In this document: in pieces, positions 1-7,138 of the stretch
Numbering within the stretch: position 1 is the first letter of the stretch
Layout of the letters: each line of letters starts with the position of its first letter
Assembly (NCBI GenBank): GCA_026770595.1
Contig: MU633594.1
Coordinates: 9,625-22,076 of the forward strand
From: Ochromonadaceae sp. CCMP2298
Taxonomy: Eukaryota > Sar > Synurophyceae > Ochromonadales > Ochromonadaceae
Reading direction: 5' to 3'
DNA length: 12,452 bases
Position numbers and translations under genes: made by a program
Notes under the pieces: model-generated
What the model was told of the DNA's origin: nothing
What the model saw: only the letters and a program-made list of their open reading frames with translations
Database searches by the model: none

Positions 1-1
1 C

Positions 2-199
2 CCCCCCCCAGACTCTCTCAGCACCCCCCTGCCCCCCACCTCCTCCCCCAATGTGCGATTCTTCGCCTCCACTGCGAGAGTGAAAGGTTTGGATCTGAGG
101 GAGAGGGAGGTGCTGCGGAGGAGGATTCGGGACCTGGCTGCGGGCAAGGGGCACAACACCAGCCAGAAGTACAACCAGTCCGGCCTGTCTGGCGTATGA
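2..199 (+). CDS. C-terminal part of an unrecognised protein (5' partial)
   Basis: An open frame enters from the left edge and ends at TGA 197-199. The last roughly 50 residues look like genuine protein: a start at NVRFFASTARVKG, then a strongly charged stretch (LDLREREVLRRRIRDLAAGK) and a polar tail ending SGLSGV. Before residue 17 the frame is only Pro/Ser/Thr-rich and C-tract-like, so the true exon may begin at a splice acceptor such as the CAG ending at 11 or 21. I do not recognise the family. The charged helical tail could be a basic or coiled-coil C-terminus. After the stop the sequence turns at once into short GT-rich repeats, as expected for a gene end. No homology claim is made. Confidence 0.5.
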   Translation, partial: PPPDSLSTPLPPTSSPNVRFFASTARVKGLDLREREVLRRRIRDLAAGKGHNTSQKYNQSGLSGV

Positions 200-950
200 T
201 CTGGTGTATGAGGTGTGTAATCTGGTATGAGGTGTGTAATCTGGTGTGTGTTACAGCTCTGGTGTTTAACAGCTCAGGTATAAAATCAGATGTATAGCTC
301 AGTATGATGTGGCGCCGGGGGGAAGATGTGGGGGCGTGGGGGGCTGGGGTGCGGGGAGGTGGTGTGGTGCTGGGCTGGGTGCTGGGTGCAGAGGGCAGGG
401 AACAGAACCCAACGGCCCACCCCATCTTATGGACATAGTACATAAAATACATACATATACACAATACACGCCACAGTATTCGACATACAATATTTCGATA
501 TACGGTATCAGGCATTAGGCATTCTAGGCATTCTAGGCATTTTAGGCACCAGGGGGTGCAATTTTTGCGGAACTGGACCAAGGGGTCAGATAAGGGGGTC
601 GGATGATTCCTTTTTTCGGTACACTAAACAGCTAAACTAACGTGAAACTATTACCTATTGAAACCATTGAAACTATTGAAACTGTTGCGGCTGCTGCGGC
701 TGCTGTGGAGAGCGCTGTCCCCTTTCAAAATAGCATACAGCTTACAGCATAGCGTATAGCGTGTTGCGTATAGCCTAAGGCGTATAGCATTATGCGGGTA
801 ACGTGTAACGTGCATCAGCTACTCAAACATGTATTGGTAGTGCGATTAGACGTGTAGGGGGTAGTACGGGTAGTAGGGGATATGCGTGTAGGTATGTGCA
901 GATGCTAGAGCGGAGGTATAAGGCCTGGAATTGTGGGTGGCACCCCTTCT
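200..950. repeat. Intergenic region with several degenerate short tandem repeats
   Basis: No convincing gene is seen here. The stretch is a series of short degenerate repeats. They are a 'tctggtrtgaggtgtgtaa' unit at about 195-250, a G-rich block at 309-400, 'ggcattctag' repeats at about 509-550, 'ttgaaactat' and 'gcggctgct' units at about 645-705, and 'gcgtatag'-type units at about 725-800. Open frames in it, including a 187-codon one on the minus strand, are low-complexity and show no domain. It separates the gene end at 199 from the secreted-protein gene ending at 1145. Confidence 0.6.
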
Positions 951-999
951 CCTACCCCTCTAACTGCGCCCCTGCGCCTCGTCTGCCTCTCCAGGTAGT

Positions 1000-1140
1000 C
1001 GCGGTCGTGTGTTGTGGGTGTGGTGTGATCGTGTGGTTGTGGATGGGGATGGATGTGGGTCGCGTGTGTGGATGGTGTGGTGGTGATGGGTAGTGGTGGA
1101 TGGTGTGGTGTGTGCGGTCGTGGGTGTGGGTCGTGGGGAT
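1000..1140. repeat. GT/GGT-rich simple-sequence tract
   Basis: The plus strand is nearly all G and T, with repeated gtgtgg, ggatgg and ggtggt units. It lies just downstream (minus sense) of the secreted Pro/Thr-rich gene. On the minus strand it is C/A-rich and could be mistaken for a polypyrimidine tract of a further intron. I could not find a convincing acceptor and continuing exon beyond it. Confidence 0.6.
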
Positions 1141-1144
1141 GGAT

Positions 1145-1768
1145 TTAGTTGCCCGATTTGTCCGCCTGTCTCCACCACCAGGTAGGGGCCGTGGTGGGCA
1201 CACCGGAGGGCTGGCTCGTAGGCTCCTGGGAGGGCCTGGGGGTGGGCGTGCGGGTGGGCGAATTGGTTGGGATTCTGGTGGGGGTTCGGGTGGGGGTTCT
1301 GGTGGGGGTGTAGGTGGGCTCTGCGGTGGGCTCGAATGTGGGCTCTGCGGTGGGCGGCGCGCTGGGATCAGGGCTGGGTGGGGCGGAGGGCTCGGGTGTG
1401 GGCTGTCTGGTGGGGTTGGAGAGGATTATGGTGGCGTCGGTGGGCTGCAGGGTGGGGACCGAGGAGGGGACAGAGGAGGGGAGCGAGGAGGGCTGCGAGG
1501 TGGGCTGGTAGGTAGGCTCCTTGGTCTTGGTCTTGCAGGGGGGGATCTTGCAGGTGCAGGTGCAGGTGCACTGCGGGGGCTTGGGGTGGTTGTCGTCATC
1601 GTCGTCGTCCCCTCCGTCGTCGTTGTCGTCGTTCTTGTGGGGGTTCTTGTGGTGTTTGCCCCAATCAAATTTCGGGCTGAACTGCACGTCCGTCACCTGC
1701 TCCTCTCCCAGGACAAGGGAGAGACCGAGCAGCAGAGCCACGCTGAGTAGAATTTGCGCGATCTTCAT
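1145..1768 (-). CDS. Secreted Pro/Thr/Ser-repeat protein
   Basis: The frame encodes 207 residues from the ATG at 1768. An upstream in-frame ATG at 1852 is possible, but it would bury the signal peptide, so I prefer 1768. Residues 1-21 (MKIAQILLSVALLLGLSLVLG) form a clear secretory signal peptide. Then come a short mature N-terminus, an Asp-rich acidic run at about 47-60, a cysteine-alternating CTCTCTC stretch at about 67-73 with a further Cys at 78, and a long Pro/Thr/Ser domain from about 83 to 196. That domain is built of xPTxxPS units such as QPTSQPSS and TPTRTPTR. Such repeats are typical of heavily O-glycosylated extracellular or wall proteins in stramenopiles. The acidic run could bind cations. 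The repeat stops at TWWWRQADKSGN, which could be a read-through tail past an unrecognised splice donor near 1184, so the C-terminus is uncertain. The gene is divergent from the zinc-finger gene starting at 2248. No enzymatic domain is seen. Confidence 0.72.
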   Translation of the reverse strand: MKIAQILLSVALLLGLSLVLGEEQVTDVQFSPKFDWGKHHKNPHKNDDNDDGGDDDDDDNHPKPPQCTCTCTCKIPPCKTKTKEPTYQPTSQPSSLPSSVPSSVPTLQPTDATIILSNPTRQPTPEPSAPPSPDPSAPPTAEPTFEPTAEPTYTPTRTPTRTPTRIPTNSPTRTPTPRPSQEPTSQPSGVPTTAPTWWWRQADKSGN

Positions 1769-2247
1769 GATGATGGGGATGGGAAGGCACGGAAGAGGGC
1801 TTGAGCAGGCGGATGGCGAGCAGATTGTGAAGACTGTGATGCTTGTGATCACTGTGGATGTCTGTGTTTACCACATTCACTTACTCACACGCAATTGCGC
1901 ACGTCAGAAAAGAACCCCGGCAATGGGGCAAAGTGCGAGATGATTGCAGTAACAGGCTTACATTGAAGAGCGAGACAAACTGCAAGAACGCGTGTGAGAG
2001 ACGAAGGGCGAGACGAAAAAAGCGAGGAGCAACACTCGGCTGAGCACGTAGGGAACCTGGGACTATAAGTTATTAATTTGATAACCAGGCAAAACAAGAT
2101 TTGGGAAAGCTTTTCGAGGACTGCAGATCAATCTGCTGACACCAACCTCGCGCTCCTGCATAGTTCCTGCTGGACATCTGGCAGCTCTGACGGTTCTGGA
2201 GTTCTTGTATTGCGCTTGACGACCTGCTAGGCGAGAGACGAGCGGGA
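1769..2247. promoter_or_regulatory. Divergent promoter region between two genes
   Basis: About 480 bp separate the minus-strand start at 1768 from the plus-strand start at 2248, so the region must carry the 5' ends of both genes. A TATA-like ctataagt lies at 2063-2070, about 180 bp upstream of the plus-strand ATG. It is the only core-promoter-like motif I see. No long open frame or clear repeat is present. Function is inferred from position. Confidence 0.4.
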
Positions 2248-3628
2248 ATGATGGCCACGCGAGATAAGCCGGCCGCAGAGAGCAAGAGCGAAGAGAACCT
2301 GTTTATGGGCCTGAGCTTTCCAGACGTGCCCACTGCCGCAGTAGCGGTGCCTGATAATGCGCCCCCCCTTTCGGAGGGTTCCCTCGCTGAGATACCTCTC
2401 ACGGATCTGACGGAGTTGGCGCCTCAGCCGATGGTGGAAACCAAGCCCCAACCTGCTCAGAGGAAATTGGGCAGCAATCTATCCGCTCTGTACAGTGCTG
2501 AGGAGGAGGTCCACCACAAGTCCCCCCTGTACCCAGAGCTACCCAGCTTCAACGCGAGCGAAGCGCCCCCCTCCAACTCTACCTCCACCTATGCTTCTAC
2601 CTCCTATGCCCCCTCTGCCTCTGCCTCTGCCTCAGCCTCTATCTCTGCCTCCTCTGCCTCTATGTATATGCTGCCAGAGGAGGAGGAGTCAGAATACACA
2701 GAAAGCGCCTCGCTGCTACCCAGGACTGTCTGTGTGGCCCCACTGAATGGAGCATCTGCCGCCCCCTCTACTGCTGGGGAGGTCGGGGAGGCGGGGGGGG
2801 AGTTGGTCACAGAGCTGGTGCGGGAGAACACGCGGATGGCGGATGAGCTGCGCAATCTGAGGAGGATACTGGAGGACCAAACTGCCGGCGTGGGGGTGGG
2901 AACAGTGGGGACAGCGGGGGCGGGGACAGAGAGAACAGCGGGAGTGGGGGCTGGCGCTATGGCATCTGTGGCATCTGCAGGCACCTCTGTGAACGGAGTG
3001 CAAGTCAGGTGAGAACTCTGCACACAGACCCGTATACTGTATACCTATAGTTATATATACCTATTCACCTATATACTTGTATACATATATATACCCATCT
3101 TATTCCTCTACCTCTCTGACGCCCTCTCTCCCTCTCTCTCTTCACCCCCCACCCCCTGCCCCTCAGCGACACCACGCAGCCCCCGCAGAAGGGCGTGAAG
3201 TACGTGTGCTGCGGGGGGTGCCGGCAGTGGCTCATGGCTCCCAGAGAGGCAGTCTACGTGGTGTGCAGCAAGTGCGAGGCGATTAACAACTGCAACTTGG
3301 TGCCCAAGGTAAGTAGTAATTGGTTTAGGGGTAGGAATAGGAGTAGGGTTAGGGGTAGTAATAGTGGTAGGAGTAGGATTTAGTGCCTAAGTTAGGGGCT
3401 GGGTGCGGTATGTGTGCTGTGTTATGTGTGCTGTGTGCTGTGTTACGTTATGTGATCCTCTCTTACCTTCCATACCCCCTCCTCCCTCTCTACCCCCCCC
3501 TCTCTACCCCCCCCTATCAGGACACCCACAATACAGCCAACGACACACGGGCGCTCTCCCGGCCCAACCAGAATCATCAAAACCCACTTTTCTGGTTCCT
3601 GGACTGCTTCACAAACCAGGAGATATGA
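2248..3628 (+). CDS. Coiled-coil protein with C-terminal LSD1-type zinc finger (3 exons)
   Basis: Three exons join in frame to 336 residues. Exon 1 is 2248-3008 (donor CAG|GTGAG), exon 2 is 3167-3308 (acceptor CCTCAG, donor AAG|GTAAGT), and exon 3 is 3521-3628 (acceptor TATCAG, stop TGA). The ATG is doubled (MMA). Residues 1-180 are disordered, rich in Pro, Ser and Ala, with a Ser-Ala repeat at about 122-138 and an acidic run at 144-149. Residues 184-211 form a short amphipathic coiled coil (ELVTELVRENTRMADELRNL). A Gly/Ala/Thr linker follows. Residues 265-296 form a zinc ribbon with paired cysteines C269-x2-C272 and C287-x2-C290 and the pattern CGGCRQWLMAPR...VVCSKCEAIN. This closely follows the LSD1 zinc-finger consensus known from plant LSD1/LOL cell-death regulators and many protist proteins. 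Such fingers mediate protein or DNA contacts. The tail ends in an aromatic WFLDCF. A scaffold or regulatory role, with the coiled coil giving self-association, is inferred. Gene structure is strong; function is not known. Confidence 0.85.
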
Positions 3629-3632
3629 GAGG

Positions 3633-3872
3633 GAAGAAGAGGGTGGTAGGTGGGAGGATATGTGGTGGTGTGTGCGGTGCGGGGCGGTTGTGAGGTGGTG
3701 GTGATAAGAGGAGGGAATATATATAGGGAGGGGGGGAATATAGGGAGGGAGAGGGGGTGTATAGGGAGGGAGGGGGAGTATATAGGGAGGGAGGGAGGGT
3801 ATACAGGGGAGGGGGGGTATATAGGGGGGGTATATAGGGGGTGTATATATGGAGGGAGGGTGTATGGGTGCA
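3633..3872. repeat. G-rich GGGAGG/TATATAGGG tandem array
   Basis: About 240 bp just after the zinc-finger gene stop are built of gggaggga, ggggggta and tatataggg units. Many runs of three or more G on the plus strand are separated by short loops, which is G-quadruplex-forming potential. No gene is present. The array lies in the gap between two converging genes, where it may act in transcript 3'-end formation or simply be repeat drift. Confidence 0.7.
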
Positions 3873-3920
3873 TCTGTGCAGGGCATTAGTCCCCACAGCC
3901 TGTAACCACAAGCCTGTAAC

Positions 3921-4060
3921 AAACTAACGAACTAACGAACTAACGAACTAACAAAATAACATTCTAATATGCTAACATACTAACAATCTAACATTCTATC
4001 ATACTAACAAACAACCCTGTAACACACTAACATTCTAACACCCTCACATGCTAACACACA
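3921..4060 (+). repeat. Degenerate CTAAC tandem repeat
   Basis: An 8-bp unit, aactaacg, is repeated almost perfectly about four times at 3922-3952. It then decays into a further run of CTAAC or CTAAT cores spaced about 7-14 bp (ctaacatac, ctaacaat, ctaacatt). CTAAC matches the usual spliceosomal branch-point core, but no exon follows within reach. It is therefore best annotated as a minisatellite in the convergent intergenic gap. Confidence 0.7.
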
Positions 4061-4492
4061 AGTGCATGGTGCATAGTAGTTGCCAGATAACGCAGATAAG
4101 CAGATTACCAAACAGAGATGCTGACATTAGCAACCGGAGGGCAAAGTTATGCTGTTTAAATGTGTAGTTACTTATTTGGTACTAAATTCCCTGCGATCCC
4201 GTGTTCACTTGTTCTCATCATTCCCCCTCGTCCTAGTCTCATAAGCCATATGCCTACCCAGTACACACCTTATATATGTATCAGTGGGCGTGTTCGTCGG
4301 TGCCCATCATGTGTTCTCATCTGCGGCCAGCCCCTACTCCCTAGTCTCCACTCCTCGCTTCTGCCCCTGCCACCTCTACTCCCCCTGCCCCCTCTGCCCC
4401 CTCTGCCTCCCCCCCCTCTGCCCTCTCTGCTCCCCCCCCTCTGCCCCCTCTGCCCCCTCTTCAACAGCATCCTCACACACCTCCTTATACAA
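4061..4492. repeat. Intergenic DNA ending in a CTCTGCCCC microsatellite
   Basis: From 4061 to about 4340 I see nothing beyond ordinary AT-moderate intergenic sequence. From about 4370 to 4463 there is a pyrimidine-only ctctgcccc repeat. On the minus strand this is a G/A-rich tract just past the methyltransferase stop codon, so it falls in or after the 3' UTR. The open frames across it are low-complexity. Confidence 0.5.
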
Positions 4493-6386
4493 TCAGTGCA
4501 GCTGGCTGCGTGTCTCTGCAGAATAGGCGTCCTTTGGATCGAAGCCGCTGTCAGGGCAGTAGGCTTGGAAGCGCTTGCAGTCCACAGGGGTGGCCTTGAC
4601 GATCGCAGCTGCGTTCTTGGATATCTCCAGTGAGGTCACCCACCTAGCCTGTGGGGCGTGCATGTTCAATGGATCTTGATGCAGTATAGGGGGGGTGGGG
4701 GTGGGGAGGGGACGGGATAGGGTGGGGTAGGGTGGGGTAGAATGGGAGGTGTGGGAGATGGGAGTGTGTGTGAGGTGTGATGTGTGAGGTGTGAGGTGTG
4801 ATGTGTGATGTGTGATGTGTGAGGTGTGAGGTGTGAGGTGTGAGGTGTGAGGTGTGAGGTGTGAGGTGGAAGGTGTGAGGTGTGAGGTGGTGCGGCAGAT
4901 TGTGTTACCAGTGTTGATGTTGCTGTTCTCCGTGCCTGCGTTCCCCAGTATCGTAGCTTGCATCCCCTGCAACCACGTGATGATCTGCCCGTCGCTGAGG
5001 GGTGTGTGGGGTAATGTGTTAGTGTAAGTAGGCGTGGGGTTATGTGTGTTAGTGTATGAAGGTGTGGGGTTATTTGTGTTAGTGTATGGAGGTGTGGGGT
5101 TATATGTGTCAGTGTATGTAGGGGTTTATGTGTTATTCTCAACTTGTAGGCGCGTCCGGGGTAGGGCGGTCTTAGGGGCGCTACGTCTTCGATGACGTAC
5201 AGACCCCCGGGCTTCAAGGCCTTCTCGAAAAACACCTCGAAGGAATTCTTGATCTGATGGTAGAAGGGGGGGTAGAAGGGGGGGTAGAGGGGGGGGTAGA
5301 GGGGGGGGTGGATGGTGGGTAAGATATAGAGGTTAGGGGTGTATAGGCGAGGAGAGGGGGGTAAGACATAAGATAGAGGGATCAAGGATTAGGTGAAGAC
5401 ACAATATAGTGGGGATAGTGGGGGTATAATAGATGGTGGGGGTATAAACCTATATATAATCCTAAACCCTAACACCCTATTATGCTGTATACCTGCCCGT
5501 AGTAGGGGTGTTTGAGAGGGTGTTTAATAAATATGTATAAGGTTGAATATGGGAATTTTAACATATAGTATGGGTTTTACCTGCTCGTAGTAGTGTCCCC
5601 CATCGTCAATAATCACGTCAAACTGGTTCTCCCCCGCCTCCCACGGAGTAGGCCCTGCTCTCACCCCGGCCCCGTCCAGCACCTTCTGGAGGTCAGCGAA
5701 GTTGGCTTGGTCTCCCACGTGCACTGTGACGTTCTGATGGGTATAAATAGGGTGTTAGGGTATACAAATAGGGTGTTAGTGTCGAGGTTGGGGTTACGGG
5801 GTACAGGTTTATACAACAATCAATTATACCCCCACTATCCCCACTATCCCCACTATCCCCACTATATTGTTTTCACCTGCATACTGGCGATCTCGGCGCT
5901 CCATTTCTGCACACAGGCCGCGTCGTACTCCATCTCGTGCAGGTCCAAAGAGGGAAACCACAACTGCCACAGCTTCACACTGTGTCCTGGGCCGTAGCCC
6001 ATGTTGCAGCCCAGCCCGATCTCCAACAAGCGGATCGTGCGATGTCCTGAGCGGAATGTGTCGTGCGCAAAGTACTTGCCGTACACATACTCGTAATTGT
6101 GAAACCCACCCACCTTGTCGGTGTCTGCCTCCAGCCCCGCGGCGCGGAACTTCTTGAGCCAGTTTGGGCGGGAGAAGCTTGATTGTGATGGAGAGGACGT
6201 CTGTTAGATCAAGGAGAGGAAGAACAGAACGAGAAAGGAAATTGTTTCCAACCTAGTTTCCTTTTCTCCTTACCTTGTTTCCTTTTCCTCGTCCTGCTGA
6301 GTGCCCTGACGCCTTGAGTCCGAGTGTGAGTCCGCGACCGCGATCACGCTCGTGAGAATAAGGAGGACGAGCAACAGGCTTGCCAT
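4493..6386 (-). CDS. Secreted class I SAM-dependent methyltransferase (6 exons)
   Basis: Six minus-strand exons splice in frame to 314 residues: 6386-6274, 6177-5877, 5733-5581, 5253-5144, 4994-4909 and 4674-4493. All introns are GT-AG. The lengths (113, 301, 153, 110, 86 and 182) sum to exactly 315 codons including TGA. Exon 1 encodes a strong signal peptide (MASLLLVLLILTSVIAVADS). The SAM-binding fold follows: motif I LLEIGLGC at 88-95 followed by a GYGPG loop, an acidic ending strand (EMEYDAACV) at 119-127, IIDDGGH at 179-185, and LKPGGLYVIEDV at 202-213. These match the family often labelled 'hard-surface induced protein 5' or methyltransferase-domain proteins, in which IIDDGGH and the ALKPGG-IED block are near-invariant. 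The substrate is unknown. The signal peptide places it in the secretory pathway or outside the cell, perhaps acting on glycan or small molecules (inference). Acceptor 6178 is chosen for exon 2 because the more typical CAG ending at 6201 breaks the frame. Confidence 0.88.
4690..4885 (-). repeat. GTGTGAG/GTGTGAT microsatellite inside methyltransferase intron 5
   Basis: The intron between exons 5 and 6 is largely short tandem repeats. At about 4765-4885 the plus strand repeats ggtgtgag and gatgtgt. At about 4690-4745 it is g-rich (ggtggggtag), which on the sense strand is a C-rich tract running up to the acceptor. The repeats explain the long spurious Thr/His/Ser-rich open frames here. Confidence 0.75.
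5011..5120 (-). repeat. 30-bp minisatellite inside methyltransferase intron 4
   Basis: About four copies of an exact 30-bp period fill the intron between exons 4 and 5, with the plus-strand core agtgta at 5021, 5051, 5081 and 5111. In the sense (minus) direction each unit reads acactaacacatataacccc and so carries a CTAAC branch-point-like core. The repeat has multiplied the putative branch site. Confidence 0.8.
5256..5312 (-). repeat. C-tract tandem repeat at a 3' splice site (intron 3)
   Basis: In the sense direction units of tctacccccccc are repeated about four to five times, directly before the CATCAG acceptor of exon 4. It is an expanded polypyrimidine tract. A very similar tctctacccccccc duplication precedes the exon 3 acceptor of the zinc-finger gene at about 3487-3516. 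Confidence 0.75.
5393..5502 (+). mobile_element. Inverted copy of intron 2 nested in intron 3 (introner-like)
   Basis: The plus strand from GTGAAGAC at 5393 to the AG at 5501-5502 is collinear with the minus-strand sense of intron 2 (5734-5876). Shared blocks in order are GTGAA, ACAATATAGTGGGGATAG, ATAGTGGGGGTATAAT, TATAAACCT, CTAACACCCTATT and TATACC. It begins with GT (after AG) and ends with AG, so a whole intron-like unit of about 110 bp sits in the opposite orientation to the host gene. The difference in length from intron 2 (143 bp) comes mainly from the copy number of ATAGTGGGG and of CTAACACCCTATT. Confidence 0.75.
5734..5876 (-). other. Methyltransferase intron 2, source or sister of the inverted copy
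   Basis: This 143-bp GT-AG intron begins gtgaaaacaatatag and ends acccatcag. It holds four copies of ATAGTGGGG near the 5' end and two copies of a CTAACACCCTATT unit near the 3' end, the latter carrying branch-point-like CTAAC. It has the same block order as the plus-strand element at 5393-5502. Confidence 0.8.
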
Positions 6387-6440
6387 TTTCTGGACGCTGC
6401 GGATGTAGGATGCTGGGTGGTAAATGCTGCAGTGGTTGGA

Positions 6441-6455
6441 AGATATACCCCTTTA
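6441..6455 (-). promoter_or_regulatory. TATA-like element upstream of the methyltransferase
   Basis: On the minus strand aaaggggtatatct lies about 60 bp before the ATG at 6386, a plausible core-promoter spacing. This is suggested by motif and position only. Confidence 0.35.
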
Positions 6456-6502
6456 ACTGGCCGAGTAGCAGCCACGCTCATGGAACCCTGGGTTCGGCGT
6501 CC

Positions 6503-6542
6503 ATCAGCTCGGCGTTAGGAAGATCAGTTCGGCGTTAGGTAG
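6503..6542. repeat. Two 20-bp direct repeats upstream of the methyltransferase
   Basis: The unit atcag(c/t)tcggcgttagg(a/t)ag occurs at 6503-6522 and 6523-6542, with a partial ttcggcgtcc copy just before at 6493-6502. It lies about 120-155 bp upstream of the methyltransferase ATG and could be a duplicated regulatory site or plain slippage. Confidence 0.6.
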
Positions 6543-6599
6543 ATTAGAACTTAAATTGGTAAATAGCGTGAGGAACGTTTTCTAAGAGATGTGCTTTTT

Positions 6600-6634
6600 C
6601 TCGGACCGCCCTTGCAGGTCCGCCGGTCCGAGAC
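6600..6634. repeat. GGTCCG inverted-repeat hairpin, left end
   Basis: ctcggacc at 6600-6607 pairs with ggtccgag at 6625-6632, and a nested caggtccg offers an alternative pairing. It is related to the hairpins at 8330-8367. Confidence 0.5.
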
Positions 6635-6639
6635 TTTTG

Positions 6640-7138
6640 ACTTTTGACCGGACGACTGGACTTTCTCAAGTGACCGGACTTTCTCGAAACGGTCTATTCC
6701 CTAGGGACGAAGAGGAGAAACCGAAAAGTTTTTTGCCAGACATATTTTTTTTTGTTTATTGTTTCATTTTAGGCGCTTTTTGTAGGAAGACCTGTATCTA
6801 TCGCACATTGAAGTGGGTACAAAACTGGTTGACGATTTGTTGTTTACCAACCGTCCATCGAAGCATCCGAGGTCACTGATTCGGGAACCATACGCGATCG
6901 GCATAAGTGGTGGCAGCCAATCGAATCGCATCGCATCATTGAAGTACCTCGCGATGTGTGGCAGCGCGGGTGGAGCGGCGGCGGCGTTATGTGGGGCGAG
7001 ATCGGATCTGGGGTGCTCCCGTCGAAGGAAAACGGGCACCGACATTCAAGAAAGGTGAGCGTTCCTGTAATTCTATGTCGCTGCTTAATTTGTGGATGAA
7101 TTATTGTCTATAAAGTATCTCAGGCACTATCTCTAACC
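6640..7138. other. Unassigned segment without a confident gene
   Basis: The segment holds an 81-codon plus-strand open frame (6816-7058 by ATG) that ends where a good donor sequence, AAAG|GTGAGC, occurs. It includes IGISGGSQSN, which recalls the start of uridine-kinase P-loops but lacks the GKT. On the minus strand a 93-codon frame (7045-6764) overlaps it. Neither is convincing. A poly-T run lies at 6744-6753. I leave it unassigned. Confidence 0.4.

Noticed and set aside
1100-1750. 216-codon Gly-rich plus-strand open frame
   Set aside because: It is the antisense of the Pro/Thr/Ser-repeat gene; its glycine and valine repeats are the complement of the proline/threonine codons.
3443-3922. 159-codon and related minus-strand Pro/Tyr/Ile-rich frames
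   Set aside because: They are translations of the G-rich tandem array and of the antisense of exon 3; low-complexity only.
4666-5385. 239-codon minus-strand frame rich in His/Thr/Ser/Pro
   Set aside because: It contains the real exon 4 but then reads through intron repeats and exon 5 in the wrong frame. The spliced model explains the coding parts.
5490-5515. Possible mini-exon (PYYGQ) before a GTATAC donor in methyltransferase intron 3
   Set aside because: No AG acceptor lies upstream of it, and exon 3 joins directly to exon 4 to give the expected family sequence.
6178-6201. CAG acceptor ending at 6201 for methyltransferase exon 2
   Set aside because: It looks more typical than the one used, but it shifts the frame relative to exon 1. 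The AAG ending at 6178 keeps it.
6816-7058. Plus-strand frame with IGISGGSQSN, resembling the uridine-kinase P-loop start
   Set aside because: The essential GKT of the P-loop is missing and the rest of the frame shows no kinase motif. Resemblance is limited to about ten residues, so I do not call a gene.
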